Source: Siphonodentalium dalli
Taxonomy: Eukaryota; Mollusca; Scaphopoda; Gadilida; Siphonodentaliidae
Direction of reading: 5' to 3'
DNA: 64,000 bases
NCBI GenBank assembly: GCA_032622095.1
Contig: CP136069.1
Coordinates: 158,587,043 to 158,651,042 of the forward strand
Part shown: piece by piece, positions 54,796 to 64,000 of the stretch
How the letters are laid out: each line of letters opens with the position of its first letter
Position numbering within the stretch: position 1 is the stretch's first letter
The notes under the pieces: model-generated
What the model was told of the DNA's origin: nothing
What the model saw: the letters and a program-made list of their open reading frames with translations, nothing else
Database searches by the model: none
Position numbers and translations under genes: made by a program

Positions 54796-57165
54796 TATAT
54801 TTGTTACAAATTGCATATTAAAACATACGTGAATATAGCTAATCAATCTGAAATTGCTGTAATCTCGTTAACATAAATCTGTTCACATGAGCTCATTGGT
54901 AGGATGGTTTGATGGACATAATTATATCGACATACAAAATAGGAATTTAACACGTTTTTAATTTTAGGCAAACAAAAAATCCAACAGTCGTCCTTGATAA
55001 CGAGCGGCCGTGCTTCTGCTTCCATGCATCAAGCGACAGGTAATAAAGAGCGTTTTCGATTATTATATTTATATAGTCGTTTTAAAGTATTACTGGTGGG
55101 TGATTTTTTGAAGTTTTGCGAAGTGTGCCCTATACCAATGATGGTGCTTGTAGGTTTCATTTTTCTTTTGACAGGTAAGCGGAAAATTATGAGTAATTTT
55201 GGATCGTGCATTGTTGAGTTAATTTAAATAGTTCGTTGAAGGCCTAAAAAGGAAAGCTTCCGGAGTGATTCGAAGCTTCAATGTGTGTGTCGCCGAATGA
55301 GTGTCAGCATGCAGTATAGATCTCCAACCATTGATCGGGCGCCGGTTCCATGATATGACTTACACCAATGTGATTTCTTCAAATGCCATTCAGCTGCGAC
55401 GTTGCTTATATGAGAAATAGAGAGGTGCATATATACGAATCTGCATTATCGATTGTATATCTATTGCGATAGGGTACCGGTTGTTCATAACGCCATCTTC
55501 TCCATGGACGTATATTAAACGGACATGGCTCGACCGACCCCCAAAATTATGTATACACAATTTGGGCAGAAGTATCTAAAAAACATACCTAGGCGAACAA
55601 ATTAGTCGATATAACGCTAAAATTACGTGTTTTGTTTCTTATAAATTTCGAAAAAAAATTGAGATCGTTTCGTTTGTGCCGATTCAATTCTTTTAGTCAG
55701 CCGTCGCGTAAAAATTACAATTGTGGACCATGGGAAGAACATCTATAACTAAGAGAAAGTGCGCGAAGATCTTTTTAATAGTTTAAGATGGCGCAATATA
55801 CCTTTTCGGACATCCAGTTTCGGATTCCATAAAACCGATCAATACAAATGGCACAGTTTTTGTTCAGGGCCCGAATTTTGTGTTCGAAGTTGTGTTTATT
55901 TTATTATTACTCCAATGCGTCTTTCTGTGACTTACATTGTATAATGCTCGTAGAAAGAAGGTTCAGCTATTGATCGACCTATATATTTCGATGATCAAAA
56001 TAGCTCCATAAATACTTGTTTACGTATATATCTAGCAAAAAAGTCATAGATGTTATCATATCTGAAGAAAACAAGGGTTCTGTGTGGAACACTAGAGAGC
56101 TTTCCATTTTATTAATTTACTTATTTTGGCAAAAATTAAGATCGTTTTCACGTTAACTTGATATCACTTATGTACTGAAAGTTGTGCGACCTCTATATTA
56201 AGTCTGTATAGCGTATGTGAAGTCTGTGTATTAGTATCTCGTGTATTCTGTTTGAGTAATGTCAAACTGTATGTCTTAATGTTATTAGTCCCTCAAAACG
56301 ACAACAATTAATATTTTATTTATATTAATAGATATGTATTCTTCCTTAGCTATCTCTGAAATCTTTGTTGTCCCTGCATCTCGTGGTATGTGGTCATCTT
56401 GGCACATTTAGTACCACCAATGGCAGCCAGGCTATCATAATGTGTTGCTTTAACGACATTTTAATGGCTCTGCGGACACTAATATTTTAATTAATTGTAA
56501 CGATATAGCACCCCGAAACAACGGCGCGAGCTGTTAGCCTAATCTAATTATAGCCACTTGTCAATCAACTGATGGTACATAAAGTTAAGGGGATGACGAC
56601 AGGTGGATTACGTACGGGCTTCACAGAATGACATGGTCACACAGACTTTATAAGATTTTTTCTTCCCCAATAACATGCACTTACAAGAATCGAGTTTTTA
56701 ACATAATTTGTGTCATGTGAACACATGAGAAACATTTGGCGAGGTCATACCACAATGTGCTATATATAAGCAGCAAGATTCGCGAAATTCATCCAGTAAT
56801 ATAGTCATTGTCACTTAGCGAATCTTAAATAACATTGAATTGCCGCTGTAGTATCAATCCACCGAAAGGACTGGTGTAAACTTAGGAGGCGGTATATAGG
56901 TTGCTCGTGCAAATCTCGATATATTAAGTTTTAAATGGACAGAGTGAATACATTATTGATTGGTTGAAGTTTTAATTCAGTTTCAAGCAACAATAGACAG
57001 CAGTAATTTATAACGAATTGTTCGGATCAATTGATGGCCATACACAACACTTACGTTCGGTGGATTTATATCTACTTGTTCTAACAATTCGGAAAAATCG
57101 AATATCGATATAGAGTTATGAAAAGTTAAATTTAAGTTAAATTCAAGTTAAATTTCGGACTTTAA
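54796..57165. other. Intergenic stretch, no gene recognised
   Basis: Short open frames only. AATAAAGAGCGTTTT at about 55041-55055 is another single copy of the dispersed core. TTAAACGGACATGGCTC near 55515 matches part of the 63395 repeat. Confidence 0.4.
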
Positions 57166-57418
57166 GCCTTTGTTGACTGGAGCATCCTGGCTTTTTGCGA
57201 AAACCATGTGCCAATGCATTCTCTTATATATGTGAGTCGCCCATGGGGTGCCTCGCATATATAAGAGAATGAATTGGCCTAACAATATTTACATTGATTT
57301 TGTAACCCAGTGCATTCTTATATATGCGAGGCTCCCTATGGGAGACTCGCATATATAAGAGAATGCTCTGACACAGGGTCTCCAATGCAGCACCAGCGCA
57401 GCTCACGTCATGAAAGTA
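57166..57418. mobile_element. TTAA MITE, 253 bp
   Basis: TTAA at 57162-57165 and 57419-57422. It holds two palindromes of the TTATATATGCGAG type (57211-57279 and 57308-57370). The outer sequence GCACCAGCGCAGCTCACGTC is shared with 63165-63190. Confidence 0.8.
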
Positions 57419-58088
57419 TTAACTTAAGTCAAATTAAACATATGCATGTGAGTCTTATTCGTTGTATATAGGAAATTAATAATGGTACCATGTTTAGATT
57501 ATTGTCTCGGTCGGTTTGGTTTCAGTCAGTTTAGCCAGTTATCTAAATACATCATCGATAACACTTTCCGCAAATTGGTGGTAATGCTCTCAGGTCTATT
57601 CCACATCCATATTGTGCGCGACATGGCGTGGCATATCAACGCGTTAACTGGCCAGTTACTTGATTTGGTGACGACAGCCACAAGATAAGATAAAGAGAAA
57701 ACACCCCTGGTCAAGTATTCTCGCTAATTTACTATGATCCTGATGGATCCTGTTGTATTGCTATGATGCTGGTATAGGGCAGCGATGCTGCATGTGATTT
57801 GTCCTGAAATTTAACTTTTATATATTGCGGTGTTTGGCTAACTCGAGCGATGTTTAGCAAAAATAACAATGTCTGTATTCAAGAACATATGTATTTTACA
57901 ATAGTTTCAATAATATAGTGGAGCTGGTGTCTGAAAAACGACTGTGATAGCCATCTCAATTATATACGTTTTTAATGTTTTCTACACATATAGTGGCTTT
58001 TCCTAAAATTCTTCAGATCAGCCAAACAGCGCAAATATGACAACTTTAAGATAAATAACCGTACTTTTTCTTAACAGTATCGCTTTGC
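57419..58088. other. Intergenic stretch, no gene recognised
   Basis: About 57690-57775 carries GGTCAAGTATTCTCGCTAAT and TATGATGCTGGTATAG, related to 14800-14870 and to 58090-58218. Confidence 0.4.
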
Positions 58089-58089
58089 C

Positions 58090-58218
58090 ATACCAGCATC
58101 ATAACAATACTGCAGTACCCACCAGCATCATAACAAATTAGCAGGACCACTTACCAGCGCCATAACAATACTTCAGTACCCACCAGCATCATAACAAATT
58201 AGCAGGACCACTTACCAG
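58090..58218. repeat. Tandem duplication, unit about 62 bp
   Basis: Two copies of ACCAGC-CATAACAATACT-CAGTACCC, then ACCAGCATCATAACAAATTA and GCAGGACCACTTACCAGCG. Confidence 0.9.
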
Positions 58219-60334
58219 CGGTGGAATAATTTCTTCAAACAATAATGCTTCAAATAATCATCATTCGCGACACGTATATAGGCGTCAGGAATACTCATTT
58301 GAAATGAAGTTCGGAAGCATGTGCATGGATGAGAACGCTCTTCAAACAGACAATGCTCATTTGAAACTCCAAATTATGTATATATGCAGTTTTGAAGGAG
58401 GGTATAACATATAGGTCGATAAATACATATCTACTGGCATTATATATTCTGTAAAAACATGACAAATTTATTATTCTCACAAAATAGAGATAAACGATCT
58501 TTATTTACACCAGGAATATAATAAAAAATAACGCTCTTTATTGTTCCATGCTGAAAAAGTCGGGACCGGGTTTTTCTAAATGTTATAGCATGATTTACTA
58601 TAAATCTTTGTGTTTTTTTGCATATAAACTCCGTATTTGGGATATTTAGCTGCCAATTGTACCGCGATGTAACAAAGGAGAGCATCTTTTCAAGCTTTAT
58701 GTAAAACACTCCGGTATAGGGTGAAATATAAATGGAGAACAATCCTTCTCAAAGTAGCTATTTTTTACAAATATTTACAGATATGTTATATCTAAATTGA
58801 CAACACACACCGTCATTCTTATATATTAATTAAATGCAGTGACTATTGATGGCGAAATCGTTTTCGTTAGTTTATCGCCGATGGTTGCGTCCCGAACCGA
58901 GAAGTAAATATTTACAATTGAGCGTAGTTCATACGATGTTTTATGTGGAGTGGTACGTTTGTTGATTTGCTTGAGCTTTTCGTCGACATTAATAGAATGT
59001 TACATTCACCAGTTGTCATATAGCGACGGGTTACCTAAATTATCAATTTCTCGCACCCGAAAAAGTAAAGAATATGTCATTAAACTACAACGGGCCCTCC
59101 ACCGACTTTGAAACCAAAGGTTGCTCACATATTCCTAAGCCATTTTTTTCAGCCAAATTGGCAAATCAAACTTTAAAATACTTCAGATATAAACCACTCA
59201 TGTCGCACAGCCGTCAGGAATATCCCAAAAATCACCTGGAACGAAAATAAGATTGGATGCATTTGTGTGAGAATGATATGTAATTGGTAATGGCACATTA
59301 GACGACGAAAGGAATTATCAACACTCAATATAACATGCATGCTGCGATCTTCCGGCTTATATGGCACCAGTTTAAGGGTCAAAACATTTTAAATCATAGA
59401 TATTGGATAGTGTTTACGTCACATGAATTGGTTCACATGTTAGATCTCATTATTTTCGCTCATAAAGCACAGATAACAGCTTCGTTGAGACAAATATGAT
59501 GATGTATCTTTCAGAAGTCGTACTTTTGGAGACTTGGGCTCAGACAAGGTCACCTGATAATGTCGTATTGTGATGCTGGAATGTCCATTTATAGTTCTGA
59601 TGTTGGGAAAGAAGATACTGCTGAGGAAAAGTAACGCTATTACTTTACCAAACATGTTTGAGGTATAGGAAAGATTCATGCTATTCTGATCAGTGCACCA
59701 GCTTGCCACATACGCTGAATTCCCAGAAAATTCGCCAGGTCGAATTGCCAGCGTGACTTTAGTCTCATTACGATGTGACCATTTGTTTGAGTCCAACGAC
59801 CACATTATAGTCGTCCATATCACCCAGCTGGTCTGTTCAATGGCGGTGCTCCGAAGCCTGGGTAACCTATAGTGGTGAGTATTAACGGTCGAATACAAAC
59901 ACACCAATCACCCAGACACGATGGGGCCATTAATTAAGCTGATTAGGAATTAGAGATAAGACGATATATCACATCATTACTCGGATTGACACCGATAACA
60001 GACGGTTTGAGCAGAGTGGAGATTATGATGCTTATATTTGTTCATTAAGACGGCGCGTTGTCTTGTGCTTCTGCGGTATTGTAGATTTATTTGGCAATTG
60101 ACATATAGATATATATTTGCTTGAGTTACAAGGCGAACAAAGAGAAAACAGGACACGTTTCATTTTCAAAACAGCAATATATGCATTTAATAAACAATAT
60201 AGTTATGTACAATTTTGTAGGTAGATGAAATAAATTTTCACGTACTTCATATATACCATGCGCATGAAGATATATTCAAATCACATAAGTTAGATATATC
60301 GGGTCCCGACTTTTCTTCAGCATGGAGCAATAAC
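58219..60334. other. Intergenic stretch, no gene recognised
   Basis: 58735-58990 is the inverted relative of 4430-4690. Two CGCTCTTTATT-like cores lie at 58494 and 58529. The 155-residue minus frame (59907-59440) opens on a non-ATG codon, has no recognisable domain and is not called. Confidence 0.4.
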
Positions 60335-60768
60335 ACTTTCCTGACGGGAGCTGCGCTGGTGCAGCATTAAAGACCATGTGCTAGTGCTTTTGCAAAATTT
60401 CAGGAAACTCCAGTCATGGAAGGGTTAAGCAGCATTTATTTTTAGTCCATTCCTGATATGGTAAAAATAAAGAGTTTGTTCGGTAAATCACGTTAGACCA
60501 AATTATCCTCCCATAGGAAGCCTCGCATATATAAGATAATGCATTGGCACAGGGTTTTCGCAAACTTTCAGGAAACTCCAGCCATGGAAGGGTTAAACAG
60601 CATTCAGTGTTAGTCAATTCATGGTATGGTAAAAATAAAGACAGTTTGTTAAGGTAAATATTGTTAGACCAATGTGTCCTCCCATGGGGAGCCTCACATA
60701 TATAAGATAATGCATTGGCACAGGGTTTTCGCAAAATTTCATGAAAGTCCAGTCATGGAAGGGTTATA
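60335..60768. repeat. Tandemly arranged MITE copies, period about 175 bp
   Basis: A short outer copy (60335-60425, CTTTCCTGACGGGAGCTGCG to CTCCAGTCATGGAAGGGTTA) is followed by two units. Each has CAGCATT, a TCCTGATATGGTAAAAATAA segment, GTTAGACCAA, GCCTCGCATATATAAGATAA, TGCATTGGCACAGGG and CCATGGAAGGGTTA. One half of each palindrome is reduced. Confidence 0.75.
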
Positions 60769-61540
60769 TATTAAACAGCATTCATTGTTTGTACATTCCT
60801 GTTAGTCTGCTGATTACCTGCTTTGAACGATGGTTTGGATGGACGTATGACACAAGTAACCGTGACAACGGGTAATACAGAAACTTATACCAATTTTACC
60901 TGTATGTCCGAGGTGATATACAGACAAACAAATTACTTCGTTTTAAAACTTTGTCAATATAATATGGAAGTTTACCAATCACTTGTTGAGGACATTCTCT
61001 TTGCGTTGCCAATGTCACCTGCTTCTCCGATGAGATTTACAGCACAGACTCGCGGTGGCAGGCGGGGGTCACCAGACGAATCAAGGCCGACGACACTCAT
61101 AATGTGTGGCTATTATTGCAGTCGTAAATCAGAAATCATGCTGGACAACTGCGGTGGTCAAGCGGGACACAACTTCGGGTTTATGAGGGTATTGTCACTC
61201 TTGAGGGCTTGGCAAACTGTACAAACCCAATTGACCGGTTGTAAAATATAATGGAGACGAGCTCCGTCGCCATAAGTCTATCATCACGGCGTAACCATTC
61301 ACGGCATATATTTGTAAAAATCCAACTTCCTGCATGGTTTTATTACATCCGTGTCTTGTTCCGGGCATCCAAATATGTCGAGAAATATATATACAGCTTA
61401 TTACTATGATATAACCCATATATATTATATGAATATTTTGTAATCAATACTACATATCCTCTGTACCACCTATACCTAGCATTGTATATTATATGTATAT
61501 ACCTCATCTCCAACAATGGAGGAATAAAATCATCTGTCTG
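60769..61540. other. Intergenic stretch, no gene recognised
   Basis: A 142-residue open frame (60823-61251) starts on a non-ATG codon, shows no domain, and is left uncalled. Confidence 0.35.
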
Positions 61541-61690
61541 TCTGTAACCATTCCATGACTGCATGGAGCTTCTTGAAATTTTGCGGAAACATGTGCCACT
61601 GCATTTTCTCCCATAACGAGCCTCTCATATGGAGACTCGCATATAAAAGAGAATACACTGGCACATGATCTTTAATGCTGCACCTGAAAT
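61541..61690. mobile_element. Degenerate MITE copy
   Basis: CCATGACTGCATGGAGCTTC at the left, GCCACTGCATT...AGAGAATACACTGGC as the palindrome, TTTAATGCTGCACC at the right. No intact TTAA pair. Confidence 0.6.
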
Positions 61691-62170
61691 GGATAACGGA
61701 TATGGCTCATTTGAATCGCTCTTTATTTTCGCCATATCAGGAATATACTGACCATGTACGAACACTTTTTATTTGTTTTATGCTGGAGAGAAATCGGCGC
61801 ACGTGTCCAGTTCTTTCCAGATTATGTTACTTCTGAGGTATATAAAGTCCGTATAAAAGTATTACATCCATTTATCGACAAATTTTATCTCTTCATTATA
61901 TATCTACCGCTTTTTTTTTTGCAGACAGAAACATTAAACGCTCTTGATATGCCAGCACTGGAATTGTTGCGGAGACTGACACAAATTCAAAACGTGTTTG
62001 CATTTCTCCTTTAACAGTCCGTATCTGGTCACCAAAAACTCATCTGAATTGGCTCATGGGTCCGATCTAATTATCTTCGGGATAGAACACGTACAGATGA
62101 TGGTTTTATGGTGTCAAATCGGACAGGGAATATTTAACTCTGAAAAGCACTTGCAAAAGTCAGTATCAAT
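61691..62170. other. Intergenic stretch, no gene recognised
   Basis: TCGCTCTTTATTTTCGCCATATCAGGAATA at about 61716-61746 is a further dispersed-core copy. An 11-base T run is followed by GCAG at 61911-61924, acceptor-like but without a supported exon. Confidence 0.35.
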
Positions 62171-62853
62171 ATTGGCTGCGGACACACGTACCACAGTAGC
62201 GATGGCATAGTAGGTGTGACAATTTATTATGGTGGAGTTTGGTGACAATTGGTCCGTCATAATTCTGTGCCATAGCTATCCATGTCGCCCGCTGATTTTC
62301 CGCGCAATGAGTCGACTGGACCAATTAACCATTGCTTTTCACCAATGTTGATCTCTACTCATTACGTTTTGCTAAATTGTATTCACGACGATAAATATGA
62401 TTGCACGATAGATCGTCCAGAATTGTGTTTGGCCGTGGCCTGGTGGCAATTCCTCATTGACTCACATATCATTATTGTAGTACGTTTTTTTATATGATCT
62501 CAATGCTTGCATGTTTATCTACTTATATTAATTTCATTAGTAAGAACAATCATGGCTTTTGAGATGGGTTATTCATTAAGTTATCAAGTGGACTTGTGTG
62601 TTAGCATGCAAAATATAACACTGCATGTTGAGTAAAGATCAACATCGACAAGACATTCAGGTAGATACATCCTTGAGAGATCGACCGTCGCTGGTATATA
62701 GAGCTTGGTAGACTCATTATGCGAATTTGCAGAGGGCGACATGGCTTGCTATGGCATATTAATTATGACAACCAATTGTCACCAAACTCCACCATAATGA
62801 ATTGTCACACCTACTATGCCATCGCTACTGTGGTACGTGTGTCCGCAGCCAAT
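62171..62853. mobile_element. TIR element, about 683 bp, copy 2
   Basis: The termini ATTGGCTGCGGACAC and GTGTCCGCAGCCAAT are perfect complements. The long TIRs continue through CACAGTAGCGATGGCATAGT and AATTTATTATGGTGGAGTTT. Second copy of the family at 52672-53366. Confidence 0.85.
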
Positions 62854-62949
62854 GGCATAAATGGGATAAACCACTATTTATTTCTACCATAACAGGAGAT
62901 AAATTAACCAACAACACTCTTTATCCCTTCCATAACAGGAGATACCTGA

Positions 62950-63196
62950 AAATGTGCAAAAACCCTGTCCCAATACATTCGCTTTGTATATGCGAGTCTA
63001 CAATATAGGGAGCCTCTCATATATTAGTGAATACATTGGCTTAACAATATTTACGCTGACCTTGTAATCCATTGCATTAACTTATATATGTATGCGAGGC
63101 TCCCTAAGGGAGACTCGCATATAAGTCACACATGTAGGCGAGTGACTTGCATATGGTATTTAATGCTGCACCAGCGCAGCTCCCGCCATGAAAGGG
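62950..63196. mobile_element. TTAA MITE copy, left end unclear
   Basis: Two degraded palindromes (TATATGCGAG/GGCTCCCTAAGGGAGACTCGC). The right end GCGCAGCTCCCGCCATGAAA-GGG meets TTAA at 63197-63200. The left terminus is eroded. Confidence 0.65.
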
Positions 63197-63394
63197 TTAA
63201 TGCTAAATGCTGTAGAAAGGTTTTTTGGCTTGAATAAGTCTTTCTGTGGCAAATAAATTCCCTACCAGATCATTTAATGTATTTATTGATTATCAAGATA
63301 CGTTGTCCCTTGAAAGAAGGGAGGGGTCAGACAAAAAACTGTCATTATTACAGGCTTCAAACAGCCAACGGGGCTTAAAATAGATCGACAAACA

Positions 63395-63840
63395 AGTTAA
63401 ACGGACATGGCTCATTCGAGCTTCCAATTTTTGTCTACGTAATTTGGAAGGAGGTATAAGATATGTTGATAAATAACGATAAATTCATTAAATATTGATA
63501 TACCCGTCTTATGTGCTCTGAAAAATATTTGGCATGGTCATAGTAATTTTCCAGCTGTTCTAATTTTCGCACAACTGTAACACAAGCGCTCTTTATTTCT
63601 ACCAAATCATGGATAGACTAATACGGAACTCTCTTTTCTGTGCCATGCCTTGCATATGGCTGTTGTTTGTTTTAGATCCAACATCGTGATCAAATTTGTA
63701 TTTTTTCAACGACTTCAATGCGCCTTTCTGTAGCCAATAATGCCCGCGCAGAATGGTAGTTCAAATATCTATCGACCTATTTCGATTCCGAGGAAAATTC
63801 AATGCCGAACATTATTGGGTGCATTTTGGAGCGTAAACCG
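63395..63840 (+). repeat. Dispersed repeat related to 13100-13600
   Basis: Second copy of the roughly 450-bp repeat described at 13100-13600, better preserved around ACGGACATGGCTCATTCGAG and TATGTTGATAAATA. The remainder to 64000 is unannotated, with an AATAAAGAGCATTCATTG core at 63934. Confidence 0.6.
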
Positions 63841-64000
63841 CCATAGTTTAATACGCATTGATGTGTTACAGAAAGTCTTATTTGAGTTACAGAGAGTACA
63901 GAAACCTGGTCCTGTATTTTCTTCAGAACGGACAATAAAGAGCATTCATTGTTATTTTATTTCTGATATGGTAAAATAACGAGAGTCTGTCTCACTATAT

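Noticed and set aside
59440-59907. 155-residue minus frame
   Set aside because: Non-ATG opening, no domain, signal or repeat, no splice or polyadenylation support.
60823-61251. 142-residue plus frame
   Set aside because: Non-ATG opening and no recognisable motif; possibly chance.

Overview
The window looks like nuclear DNA of an invertebrate animal, probably marine, and possibly a mollusc or another lophotrochozoan. The phylum is a guess. The sequence is AT-rich by eye and gene-poor. It is full of small inverted-repeat elements, minisatellites and tails of dispersed repeats. Gene signals are eukaryotic: polypyrimidine-AG splice acceptors and AATAAA signals. I saw no bacterial operons, rRNA, convincing tRNA or CRISPR array.

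Region by region: 122-3618 is a repeat-built block bounded by inverted repeats with a TA flank. Positions 3.6-17 kb hold no recognisable gene, only dispersed and hairpin repeats. Positions 17.1-34.99 kb form one nested structure. Its outer layer is an inverted duplication of a muscarinic-type GPCR locus. The right copy (33382-34989, +) is a nearly complete receptor; the left copy (19614-17112, -) is a broken, truncated pseudogene. Between them lies a Crypton/DUF3504-type tyrosine recombinase gene on the minus strand. That gene is split by an 8.9 kb, almost perfectly palindromic element (21447-30353) flanked by the 6-bp duplication GCTCTC. Each arm carries the same 566-residue protein: a C2H2 finger, an A32/FtsK-HerA-like P-loop ATPase and a second zinc finger. 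The ends and the 6-bp duplication fit a Polinton/Maverick-type element, but the snap-back architecture with only an ATPase gene is unusual. It is the most interesting object in the window.

The receptor has its own story. A 392-bp piggyBac-like MITE sits at TTAA within its first coding segment, and the pseudogene copy preserves the empty site. Its extracellular N-terminus is a 45-bp coding minisatellite rich in N-glycosylation sequons.

Positions 35-64 kb hold more TTAA MITEs of one palindrome-bearing superfamily, a LINE-like C-terminal fragment (36.8 kb), a hAT-like end (39.7 kb), blocks of tailed dispersed repeats (37.7-38.6 and 46.7-48.9 kb), a 28-29 bp minisatellite (54.3-54.8 kb) and two copies of a ~690-bp TIR element (52.7 and 62.2 kb). 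There is one clear small gene: a secreted eight-cysteine peptide at 44000-44203. Function in the window therefore rests on two host genes, the receptor and the secreted peptide. Nearly everything else is mobile DNA or its remains.
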